A stretch of 64,000 bases of DNA from Marsupella aquatica. Lineage: Eukaryota; Marchantiophyta. The notes beneath the pieces were generated by a model. That model did no database searches, was not told the DNA's origin, and worked only from the letters and a program-made list of their open reading frames with translations. This document shows positions 10,361-20,779 of the stretch, piece by piece (the stretch's first letter is position 1; each line of letters opens with the position of its first letter). The DNA is taken from NCBI GenBank assembly GCA_973895155.1, contig OZ316897.1, positions 3,658,001 to 3,722,000 on the forward strand. Reading direction: 5' to 3'. A program made the position numbers and the translations under genes.

Positions 10361-13300
10361 TCAAGCAGCAGCCGCCGTCTGATTTTTGCTCGAAATTTGT
10401 GCCTGAATATGTTGAGGAACAACTTCAAACTTCGAGAGCTGCATGGTGTACTGGGCACGGCCCTTGGTCATACTCCGAAGATTGCTAACGTACTGGAACA
10501 TTTCTGAAAGTGGGACTACAGCATCCACAACCTGCAATGACTTCGACATGTTAAGTTCCTTTCAAGTAGAAAGTAACAACAATGACTACTACGCAGTTAG
10601 ACTGACAAAACATCAACAGAACAACCAGAACCCTCAAATGAATGAGAACTATTCTTGGAAATTTCTACACGCACGCCAAGTCGATTTCGACCCCAACTCT
10701 GAACACATTGTGATTGAATAAAGGCTGGTAGAAATTTTACCTTCATTCCGCCGGGCTTATCTCCAAAGCTTTCAATTTGACCTCTCCGAGAGTTAAGGTC
10801 ACCAATAACATCACCCATGTGATCCTCTGGAGTAACAACCTCTACCTGCATGATAGGCTCGAGTAATCTCGGACCAGCTTTAGCCATGCCATCCCTGAAT
10901 GCACCGCGGGCGGCCAGCTGGAAAGCCAGTACACTGGAGTCAACGTCATGGTATGCTCCATCAACAAGAACTGCACGCACATCCACGACTGGATACCCAG
11001 CCAAGATACCATTGCTCATACACTCTTCCAAACCCTTCACAACACCGGGGACGTACTCCCTTGGCACCGTACCACCCTTGATCTCACTCTTGAATTCATA
11101 GCCTGTGCCTGGTTCCAACGGTTCAAAGCGAACCACCACCTCAGCAAACTGCCCTTGACCTCCTGATTGTTTCTTGTGAACATATTTCACCTCTGCAATC
11201 TTCGAAATACTCTCCCTGTAGTTCACCTGTGGGGCACCCACATTGGCCTCAACCTGCAGCAACCCAGAATTAACAAGGTTAGGGTAAGGAAGGGTTGTTC
11301 AGCTACTTTGGTAACAGCTCCTTACAACTGTAGCGCTACAGGCCCCAAGAAATTCTCATGTACAACGCGGAGACTAATAAATGACACCTGAAGTATTCCT
11401 AAATCGGCAAAAGGCACACAGACGGTAAATCTCTATATATAATAGAACTCTACACAAGACGACTTCACCAACCGATATCGAGTATGCATGACTCTGACCA
11501 TAAAGACATCATTTTTGACACCAACAAGGCTAGCTTGGATGATGCATTAGAGGACAATATCCTCCAGGTAGAAAGTAGATAACCATAACTATTAACATTC
11601 GACGTCTAGTTGTTCACTCACAGCCAATCGTAAAGGTCAGTGATCAAGAAACAGTTAAGATAGTAGTAGAAACTCTTACGAAAGGAAACAGAATAAGAAC
11701 AGTACCTTGAATTCCCTCTTCAATCGATCCACGATGATCTCTAGATGAAGTTCACCCATTCCCTCAATGACAGTCTGGTTGGTCTCCTCGTCCCTGGAGA
11801 AGTGGAACGAAGGATCCTCCTGGGCCAACTTAATGAGTCCGTTAGACATCTTGTCCACATCTGCCTTAGTCTTTGGTTCGATGGCAACCTTAATGACAGG
11901 GTCAGGGAAGTCCATACGCTCCAGCACTACAGCCTTCTCTGTATCAGAGAGAGTCTCTCCAGTAATGGTGTCCTTCAAACCAGCAAGTGCAACAATGTCT
12001 CCAGTTCTTGCCACCTTGACATCCTCCCTGCTGTTGGCGTGCATCTCTAGAAGCCGGCCTACACGCTCCTTCTTACCTTTGTTAGCATTCAACACATATG
12101 TCCCCGCAGAAACGGTCCCACTGTAGATACGGACAAAGGTCAGCGAACCTACAAAAGGGTCAGTCATGATCTTGAAAGCCAAGCCAGAGAATGGCTCCTC
12201 GTCACTTGGGCCCCTGATTATGGAGATGGATGGGTCGTCAGCATCACTACCATTCATTGGTGGAAGGTCCAGTGGAGAAGGAAGATAGGCAATCACAGCA
12301 TCCAACAGAGGCTGGACGCCCTTGTTCTTGAAGGCTGATCCACACATGATGGGGACAAATTTCAGGCCGATTGTTCCCTCCCTAATCAACCTATTGAGAG
12401 TCTCTTCATTCGGCTCCTCTCCTTCCAGGTATGCTTCCATGGCAATGTCATCTAGTTCAACAACTGTCTCAACAAGCTGCGAGCGATAATCGGCTGCTTG
12501 CTCAGCCAGGTTTTCCGGAATGTCCACATATTCAAACCTTGCGCCGAGTTCTTCACCATTCCAGACTACGGCCTGCATTTTCACAAGGTCTACGACTCCC
12601 TTAAATGTCTCCTCGCTCCCAATAGGGAGTTGTAGAACGAGGGGCTTGGCACCCAAGTTACTGATGATCATATCAATGGTTCTGAAAAAGTTGGCACCCA
12701 GTCGATCCATCTTGTTCACAAAACAGATTCGAGGCACACCATACTTATCTGCCTGTCTCCACACGGTCTCGGACTGGGGCTCCACCCCTGCGACACTGTC
12801 GAACAAACAGATAGCACCATCCAAAACCCTCAATGCTCTCTCCACCTCCAAGGTGAAATCCACATGGCCAGGTGTGTCGATAATGTTAATTCGGTGGTCC
12901 TTCCACTTGGCGGTCGTTGCAGCAGACGTGATGGTAATTCCTCTTTCCTGCTCCTGCTCCATCCAATCCATGGTGGCCGTTCCCTCGTGCACTTCTCCAA
13001 TCTTGTAGTTTCTTCCAGTGTAGAAGAGAATGCGCTCCGTTGTGGTGGTTTTCCCTGCATCTATGTGCGCCATGATTCCAATGTTGCGGTACCTGTCCAG
13101 AGGAACTTCCCTCTTCTCACCTGCAAGGATGACAAAGTACATTCCTTCCATCATGTCATTAAAAACACAACCAAAATACTCAACTGACCCTAAACCCCAA
13201 CTAACGGATTCACCCCAGCACAAATAATTCGCAATTTTCTTTGATCACACAACCATAATCCTGGACATACCCAAAACCCCCACTAAACCTTTCCAAGAGT

Positions 13301-13737
13301 GTCAGAATTGAGGGTGGTTGGAAAAACAAAAACCAATTCTCAGCAGCAGATATCAGAAGAAAGCAAGAATTACAAGGCCACAACAGGAAATCTTAGCCAA
13401 TATTCCTCCAGCTGGTCAATTCACATTCGATTGAATTGCTGGAGGAGAGGAGCGTACCGTCGGCAGCCATGCATACGACTCCTCTTCTGCCAGTCCTGGG
13501 CGCATTCACTTTCTGGAGCAAACCATTTCGCCGGAGGACAGATTCGGCAACAGCAACAGAGGCCGACGACGACCCAGGGACTCCTTTCACGGATTTGAGG
13601 CCAGCAAACGACGCCATGGCGGTGGTGGATGATGTCGTCCCTCTCTTCACCTGCCCATTTCCCGATCGACTCGAAGTGGGTTGTCCCACGGCTGCCCCCA
13701 CTCCCAGCCCAGCGGTTTGCGCCATCGCAGAAGCCAT
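10361..13737 (-). CDS. Chloroplast translation elongation factor G (EF-G), nuclear-encoded
   Basis: This is the GTPase that translocates tRNA and mRNA on the chloroplast ribosome. The minus-strand model joins 13737-13458, 13120-11706, 11253-10741 and 10531-10361, about 792 residues, as expected for plastid EF-G with its transit peptide. Exon 1 starts [10 protein letters not shown], is rich in Ser, Ala and Gly and ends near VVCMAADG, a typical stromal processing context. The GTPase motifs follow: AHIDAGKT (near residue 111), [19 protein letters not shown] and CGSAFKN. Later exons carry domain II ([16 protein letters not shown]), domain IV ([28 protein letters not shown]) and the C-terminal [19 protein letters not shown]. 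Start 13737 is preferred over an in-frame codon at 13785 because it fits transit-peptide starts. It corresponds to the SCO1-type protein of Arabidopsis, whose loss affects cotyledon plastids. All introns are GT-AG. Confidence 0.95.
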
Positions 13738-14510
13738 GCCCGAGCTGCTGAGGGACCAAATGATACCAAAATTGCAACCCTGCACTGCTCTGCTCTGCTT
13801 CTCTCGGCTGTTTCTCGTGCTGCTACTGTATGCTAAGCCTCAGCCCCATCAGGCACATTCCCCTGGTTTCCTCTCTCTTCGTGCATCTAAGATCTGCCTC
13901 GTCCAGCTACCGAAGTACAGGACACTTTGTTTTCTCTGCTCTCTGCTTTGATTACTGTGTGATGGGTGAAGGGCGGACGGGGGCAGTACACGAGTGACGA
14001 GATTGCACTGTAGAGGGAGATGGATGGATAGAACGATACCGTCCATTAAATTAGATGGATAGAATGGAAGAGCTACGAGATTGGGTCCCACGGAGCCTGT
14101 TCTTCCTGTTTGGGAAAAGGAGTGTGGGAAAGAGATGTGAGTAATAAAGGAAACTAGTTACCCCTTCCTAGAACATAAATAAAGTTGAAAGGGCAGGAAA
14201 AAAAGAAAGGATTCTATGCTATTTTTAGTTCATCTTTGCCCCCATCTATGTTTCTTGTCTCCACCCTCACTTTCTGCCCTTAGTTGGACTCTTTCTGGCA
14301 TCCATGTTTCTTGTCTCCACCCTCACTTTCAGTTCTAACCTTGGTTAGAGTCATGGTGTAGAGGCTTCACTCTAGACACTAGACCAAGGAGTAGCTTTAG
14401 ATTCCGCTTTACTAGTTAAGATGTTTTATTGTCATAAATGTTTTTACTCATGTGTGTGAGTTGTTCAATTTTCCTAGACCTAAGGGAAACAGTTAGATTT
14501 GGTGACTATG
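13738..14510. other. Upstream region of the EF-G gene
   Basis: This stretch should hold the EF-G promoter and 5' leader, which read to the left. No clear TATA box or other regulatory site stands out. An imperfect duplication of CATGTTTCTTGTCTCCACCC, followed by TCACTTTC, occurs near 14245 and 14301. No coding sequence is supported beyond antisense shadows. Confidence 0.4.
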
Positions 14511-14514
14511 CTAA

Positions 14515-15051
14515 GGGGCACTTTACAAGACGTCGGGGGCCGTTCGCTTCCTTTTCTACCAAAGCTGAGCCAGCAGCAGTTTCACATGCTAAAAACAGTA
14601 TACCGGGGCTAATAGAGAATTTAGAAGACTTTTATTGCCCCCGACGTCTTGTAAAGGGAACTCTGGCCAGTGTAGCTAGAATCATTGACTAGAAGACAAA
14701 CTTGGGACCCACTCCACCTGAATCTTTGGCTAATGCTGGCTAATCTTTGGCTAATGCTGGTTCCTGTGGGTCCGCATTTATTGAAAACTGCCCATAATAG
14801 GAATGGACCAAGCGGCCGGATGAAGGGACCTCCAACGGAGGTGGTCTAAAATTCTGGACAAAAAAGAGCTCCATGTCAGCAAAAGTTGGGCCCCACTGAA
14901 GTCCATGTAGGATCGGCAGAATCAATGAGCAAAACTGCCCCCGACGTTTTCTAAAGTGAACTCCAGCACTATCTCCCCAATGGATGGCCCGGATTGGATC
15001 TTGGATGTCAGAAAAGTGAAGGAACTGCCCCCGACGTCTTGTAAAGCCACC
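14515..15051. mobile_element. MITE with GGGGC...CTTTACAAGACGTC termini (Harbinger/Tourist-like)
   Basis: The left end (14515-14540) reads GGGGCACTTTACAAGACGTC. The right end (15027-15051) is its inverted counterpart, GCCCCCGACGTCTTGTAAAG. The direct flanks are CTAA on both sides (14511-14514 and 15052-15055), consistent with the 3-bp TAA target duplication of PIF/Harbinger elements. Two more inverted copies of the end sit inside (14637-14658 and 14937-14962), suggesting internal rearrangement or nested insertion. Its inner sequence near 14800-14900 resembles that of the element at 18694-19073 (ATGGACCAAGC, AGGTGGTCTA), so both belong to one family. No coding capacity is seen. Confidence 0.65.
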
Positions 15052-15055
15052 CTAA

Positions 15056-16419
15056 ACCTCAACTCCAGCAAGCACTTTCGGCTATTGTTCGCTTGTGTAG
15101 GGAAGAACAATTCATAACAGTTGGAGGATGTGTGGCAGGTGACAAGTTTGGTGCAAGAGGCATGGTACTGCCTTTTTCAGAGCCCCACCAGGTTATGATT
15201 TAAGAACAAAAGGTAGTCTTGTGACTAATTAATGTGGATCAGCATTGATTAACCCATAAGTAGCTTTTAACTCACTATAAACTCATGTAACTTAAAGCAA
15301 TGTATCATAAGAAGACTCTGGTATGAAAGCTTTTGATGCACTACCATGTGCTGTCACCCCAAACAAGTACGATTTGCGGTTGCAGCGAATTGAGGAGAAG
15401 AACAAGCCTCTTGCAGACTACATTCAAAGGACAGCAGACCCAAGTATTACCCGTGTGGCATACTTCCTATCCAAAAGGTTTTGTTGATTGGTTCACTCTC
15501 CTCAATTGAACATTACAATGCTTCTGCCTTCCCATGAAGCTCTCGTTGTACTAAGTGTTGCCAGCTGTAATTTACTCGGGTAATTTATTGGGTCACATGT
15601 TGTTGTGGGTGGGGACATGAAAACCTTGTAGCAAGGAGAGAGCGTAATAGGGCATTGAAACCTCAACATCAGGAAGTCACATTGAACATATCATACTTCG
15701 GATTTCATAATTTATGGTGAATTATTTTGAAAAGCGGGAGTTGGGTCAAAGCATAGCAACCCCATTCCTAGGTAACATCGTTGCCATTTGAATGAGGTCA
15801 AAGAGAAGGCATCACTTTTTGACTGCCCATCCTTCCCTTGCAGCTGAGGTAAGAATCACTGACAACAAAAATAGACAAGCATAGTGCAACTTGAGCCACA
15901 GCGGTTGTGCACTTGCAGTGAATTCCAAGACACTTTTCTGCCTTGTTTACATGCCTGGCAAGCACCAAGTCGTCTACAAAAATGTCACTGTAACTATTTC
16001 TCTCCCTACTACAGCATTGAGACATATAAAAAAATCAAACCTATGAAACTCATATGCTTGGCTGAGAGAAGGACTCATTCTAGACCATAGGTGTGGTCCT
16101 CCATTGAATAAGAGTCACAAGGGTCACCCTACAGAGCGATTAAGGATACACTTTGATGATGAGAAGGTCTGCATGTTATCAAGGAAGTGAGGGATTTATG
16201 GAACCCCAGGCCATGATTGTTTAGGGGTTAACCTAGTAAAAAGCTGAAACCAGATTCCCACTAGTAGGTTCATCAAACCAAATGAATGGCAGTATCCAAG
16301 TTCTGCCATTTTCTTGTGTCAGAAATTTGATGAAATAATTATATATTCTCCTTCAATCACTAGAAATCATTCTTGGTAGCCTGATGGTGAGAGCCATCAG
16401 CCTGGATGGGAAATTGTGA
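15056..16419. other. Repeat-rich spacer without a supported gene
   Basis: I see no gene. A short plus-strand peptide at about 15336-15486, containing TPNKYDLRLQRIEEKNKPLA and ending in a stop, looks protein-like but has no extension on either side and is left unassigned. The rest has stops in all frames. Confidence 0.4.
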
Positions 16420-16747
16420 GGGGTGCAAGGTGGTGCCCTTAGGACGCAAATGCAGGGGACAACTAGGGGGTGAAAGGGAAGATTTGACTGAGTGAAAGTG
16501 TGCAATTGCAATACTAGGGACTCAGGACCCACCTTTAGAACTACAGTAGGTCATATACGCCCTCACCCTCCTATGCCCAAATTTCCCATCCAATAGGAGG
16601 GTGAGGGTGTATATGACCTACTGTAGTTCTAAAGGTGGGTCCTGAGTCCCTAGCATTGCAATTGCACACTTTCACTCAGTCAAATCTTCCCTTTCACCCC
16701 ATAGTTGTCCCCTGCATTAGCGTCCTAAGGGCACCACCTTGCACCCC
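16420..16747. mobile_element. Long near-perfect hairpin (foldback or MITE-like inverted repeat)
   Basis: The left arm, 16420 to about 16574, is the reverse complement of the right arm, about 16594-16747, with only about four or five visible mismatches. The loop is about 19 bp. The outer ends read GGGGTGCAAGGTGGTGCCCT and its complement. A transcript across it would form a double-stranded stem of about 155 bp, suitable for small-RNA processing. No target duplication is obvious at the flanks. It could be a recent foldback element or a young inverted-duplication small-RNA locus. No coding capacity is seen. Confidence 0.8.
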
Positions 16748-17033
16748 AACCTTTTCTAGGTTCCATGGAAGTGCTTCTGAAGTGGGAGTCTGACACTCCC
16801 ATTCCCAATGGGAAGCCTAGGTTCCATGGCAGACCCAGTACCTGCCATTCCATCCATCTAACCATCTATCTTCTAGTGACACTATTTGGGTGTGGAAAAT
16901 GTTTTGGAAAACAGAAAATTGTGGACAATAACATAGGCAAAGAATACATTCAATCAAGAGAGTCTCACTAAAAAATTACATTCACATTAATAATTCATTC
17001 AGAATATATATTTTAGTGGAATCATGTCATTAA

Positions 17034-17679
17034 AGCCCCCATGGACACAGATGTTTTCATACACTACCCGGATGGACACATTGGATTTACAGTGTCACAA
17101 CAAGGTGGTTTGACACCTAAAATGTATTACCGGTCTCTCATTAGCGGAACTTAACCTGGGATTGGAGAACTAAACGTTGGTTTAGTGTTTGAAATGTTTT
17201 TCCATCCTTTCTGCAACCCACTATCTGTTGATAGTGTTTCAGGGTTCTGCTATGAGAAGCAAAAGGAATGCTTCCTGTCTTCAGCTTGGCAGGGGCGTCG
17301 TCAAGATTGAATGTTGGATGCAACTTCCACATAAAGACATTTGGTCACATTCATAGCGCGACGGGTGCTGGCAATCATTGCGCAAAGGCTGCTGAATGCA
17401 GACATTGAAAGAACCCTAGAAATGTTCCTTAGCTTGGAGCGCTTAATCTCAATGAAGCCCTGTGCCCATTGTTGCAGGATGGAAAACTGGAGTCAGGACA
17501 GACTACCGGGAAAACCAACCGAAAACCGACTGGTCCCGATCACAACACTTGTTACAGGTCACTTTTGCCAAAAAATGGATAGTGTGCTATACGGGCAAAA
17601 TTCCAAGTTTCTGTTGTGTCCATTCAGGTTGTGTAAGTCCATCCGACCATTTTTGAAAACGTTTGTGTCCATGGGGGCT
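17034..17679. mobile_element. Terminal-inverted-repeat element flanked by TTAA
   Basis: The left end reads AGCCCCCATGGACACA (17034-17049) and the right end is its exact inverse, TGTGTCCATGGGGGCT (17664-17679). Similarity continues inward (GTTTTCA and CGGATGGAC on both sides), giving imperfect inverted repeats of roughly 40 bp. Both outer flanks are TTAA (17030-17033 and 17680-17683). TTAA duplication is the hallmark of piggyBac-type integration. A TA duplication of Tc1/mariner type fits the same bases if the ends begin one or two bases further out. There is no transposase, so it is a non-autonomous element of 646 bp. Confidence 0.65.
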
Positions 17680-17969
17680 TTAAGTTAGTGAATCATTGAT
17701 TCTAGAGTTATATAATTACTGTTGTTTAAGCTGAAACACTTCTATCCTCATATATTATATTCACTATTCTGTACTAATACCAACTACAGGTGGTTTTACA
17801 AAATGTTGGGGGCACTCGCAACACCGGAGGGCCACTTCTTCTTCCAAGTTATACTCCAGACCAATTTTTTTGATATGAGCTTCAAATGCAAATCCCTTCA
17901 GCAAATGAGCCAAAGTTCACAAAATGTTTGGTGGTCCAAAACTGTAGACACAATTAACCCTCCACATCA

Positions 17970-18440
17970 TATAATTAGGTCCAACCCTTGCCATGTACAC
18001 TAGTATAGGTAGACACCATACCCAAATGGGACCCAGTTTTATTGTAGAGCCAACTGCAGGTATTCCCTATCATTATTTGATCCACATTTGATCTCATAAG
18101 GAACACAAAGAAGGCAATGGCCCTATACTTGGACCCATTCCTTTGCCATGTAGACTAGGGTTGGTAGACACCATACCTGAATGGGCCATAGAATTAGTCT
18201 ACAGCCAACTGCAGCCATTTCCACACATTATATGGGTCATGGGTGACATATAATCTAAAACAATTTTAAAAGACGACATTGGGCCCAACATCAGCATATA
18301 CTTGGGGCCATTCCTTGCCAGTAGGATAGGTAGACACCGTACCTGAATGGGTCCCAGTGTCCTTGCAAAGCCAACTGTAGCTGTTTCCACACATTATATG
18401 GTCCAGATTCAGAGGGAATGAAAAAAAGATAATGGGCCCT
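17970..18440. repeat. Three diverged tandem copies of an approximately 160-bp repeat
   Basis: The phrase GGTAGACACCATACCTGAAT, preceded by a TTGCCATGTAGACTA-like segment and followed by CCAACTGCAG, recurs near 18008, 18162 and 18329. The second and third copies also share CCACACATTATATGG. Open frames on the minus strand through this array are by-products of the repeat. Confidence 0.7.
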
Positions 18441-18693
18441 ACTGGGTGTAAAGCCAAACATGAGGTAAACAATGTAATGTACATTCCCTCTTGTTAAGGG
18501 TTTTACCACTTATGTACTCTTCAAACCAATTAGTGTTACTTAGTGAAGCAACTTGTTGGTTACAATCATGAGTTAGTGTTACCTAATAAAGCGAATACAT
18601 GCATTTTGAACAACCATGTTATTGCCCAATGGAAAGAAGGTGGGTGCTCCAGGTTACGCGTGAAATCCTTGGTACAAGCGGACATGAATTAGG

Positions 18694-19073
18694 GGGGCTT
18701 TACAAGAACTTGAGGGCGCGAATAGTCTACATTCTCCCATTAGAAACATGAGGTTTATTGCATACACAGTTAAAATGCCTGAACCAAAAAGTGTCAGGTG
18801 TGGAGAAAATAAATGGAGGATCCAGAATAGAAATGGACCAAGCAGTCCATTATCTCAAGAGGTGGTCTAGTTTTGGATAAAATAGTCAGCAAAGAAAGGA
18901 CCCATGAGGGGCCCACTAGCAAGTTACTAGGAGCAGTAATGGTTGTGCCATATTGTGCCCCCACTTTCATATAAAGTGAAGTCTGGCCTGTTCCCACATT
19001 TGAATGGCTACAATTGCATTTCAGACATAGGAAAAAAAGAAGGCTGGCTTCTGAGTTCTTTGTAAAGCCCCCT
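18694..19073. mobile_element. MITE with GGGGGCTTTACAA termini, TAG target duplication
   Basis: The left end reads GGGGGCTTTACAAGAACTTG and the right end is the inverse of GGGGGCTTTACAAAGAACTC. TAG lies directly outside both ends. A 3-bp duplication of this kind and a G-rich terminus point to the PIF/Harbinger superfamily. The interior (ATGGACCAAGC near 18833, AGGTGGTCTAG near 18860) is shared with the element at 14515-15051. It is about 380 bp and has no coding capacity. Confidence 0.65.
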
Positions 19074-20660
19074 AGTGTAGAGCCCTATTCCCCTTTGATT
19101 TCCCTTTTGCACTAATTGGATGCTAACACTAATATTTTATATCCTGCTATTTTCTTCACACTTGAAGCCAAACTCAAATATCATCCAAGTTCAGATTTAA
19201 CTTTTTTTAAGAAGAGACAAGTAAAGTACAAATCTCAAAATGTGTGATGGGCATTCTCTTTAGTAAAGTTAAGAGGTATACAAAGAGAATATACTTGTAA
19301 AGAAGTCAGGCAAGATGCAAGGGACTTTTTGTAAAATACCTCTATTTTTTCCAAGAAGGCGGATGGTGCATCCAATACTTTTGTGCGCATCAACTAATTA
19401 CATCACTAATTAGATTTGTAAAGTACCCCGAATCTCCCTTGTTCCCAACACGACTTTCACACTCAAAGTAATTAGATAACTATTGTAATAAGATGCTAAC
19501 ACTAATGGCAGTATGTAAAGTGCCCCTAATTTCCCTTGTATGTAACACTAATTACTTGAGTAGATTCCTTTCCCCCTTTGCCCAACAGTAATTTCACACT
19601 TCGACTAATTAGATGCTATCAGTAATGGCAGTATGTAAAGTGCCCCTAGTGGCCTAGTTGCTCCTTCTTGACATTTTGGTTTCATTTCATTTCCATGTTT
19701 TGGTGGTTCACCTTGATCCCCTCTCGGCCTTAAACTGTTTTGGGGGGTGTTCTTGGGCCCTGTGTGGCTTTTGGCACCTTGACGTTTGGTGATGTGTGCC
19801 TTCGCCCTATGGCCCGGTGGTTGTGTGCAGCGATGGTGGTTTGAAATTCATTGGTGCACAGTCACATTTTCAAATTAAAAGTGTCCTTAATTTCACTTGT
19901 TCCCGGGACTCATACTAACTATTTCACTTGTTCCTAGGACTCGCACTAATTATTTCACTTTTTCCTGGGACTCACACAAATTATCTCACTTGTTCCAGTG
20001 ACTCACACTAATTATTTCACTTGTCCCCTGACTTGCACTAATTATTTCACTTGTTCCCAGGACTCACTTTAATTAGATGCTAACATTAATAAGGGTTTGT
20101 CAAGTGCCCCATTTTCCCAATTAGATGCTAACACTAATAGTGTGGAGGGTTGATTTGTACAGGTTCCTAATAGGGCGTCTCAAGAGTCAGGTTTGGCTTC
20201 CTAATAGGGCGTCTCAAGAGTCAGGTTTGGCGGTCACCATTGGCCCCCTAGGAAGATGTTAGAGTACATTGGTAACATTTATCAAGTGCCATTTTAGGGA
20301 GTCCATACCTCTCTACGGACAGGGGGGGGGGGCTAATTTCCGAACTAGTCTTGACACGCCCTAATTAGATATGCCAACACTGACACTGTCAAGGGGCGGT
20401 TTGTAAAGTGCCCCTAGGTTCCTATTGTAATTAGATGCTAACACTAACAGTGTTGTATTGCTCGGCAATGTTCCTACTTAGATGCTAAACACTAACAAGG
20501 GGTGTAGTATTGCCCCGTGCGCCCTTCATTCCTCCGTGAGCAGTAATGGCAACCACCTCGGTCGGTGAACCAAGACGAGCTTCGGTCGGATGGATGTGTA
20601 TGGTGGGGCTGAGATTTAGCGAACACTTCATCACTACACTACAGTAGGAGCAAGAGAATC
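19074..20660. repeat. Repeat-filled spacer upstream of KEA, with a 33-bp tandem array
   Basis: From about 19888 to 20072 a unit close to CACTAATTATTTCACTTGTT, then CCNGGACT, recurs six times. A 34-bp unit is perfectly duplicated at 20164-20197 and 20198-20231. The words TTAGATGCTAACACTAAT and GTAAAGTGCCCC are scattered from 19390 to 20490, marking degraded copies of a further dispersed repeat. No gene is seen. The KEA promoter must lie at the right end. Confidence 0.65.
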
Positions 20661-20779
20661 AGCCGAGTGACGAGGATTTGCAAGAAGAGCGGAGCAAAGC
20701 AAAGCAAAGAAAAGAAAAGCAGGGCTGGGCAGGGCAGGGGTTTCGACTCTGTTTTCATTTCGTCGGAGCTGTTGCAGAG

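Noticed and set aside
13190-13205. Telobox-like CCCTAAACCCC near the EF-G gene
   Set aside because: It lies inside intron 1 of EF-G rather than in a promoter, and is a single imperfect match.
11676-13223. A 515-residue minus-strand ORF as the full EF-G gene
   Set aside because: It covers only exon 2 plus intron edges. The upstream transit-peptide exon and the downstream domain IV and V exons are present in matching phase.
15336-15486. Plus-strand peptide with TPNKYDLRLQRIEEKNKPLA, loosely like an aminopeptidase start
   Set aside because: Only about 50 residues, ends in a stop, no continuation nearby and the resemblance is limited to one short motif.
19888-20072. CRISPR-like array of 33-bp repeats
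   Set aside because: The repeats are directly adjacent without unique spacers and vary between copies, in a plant nuclear context; it is an ordinary tandem repeat.
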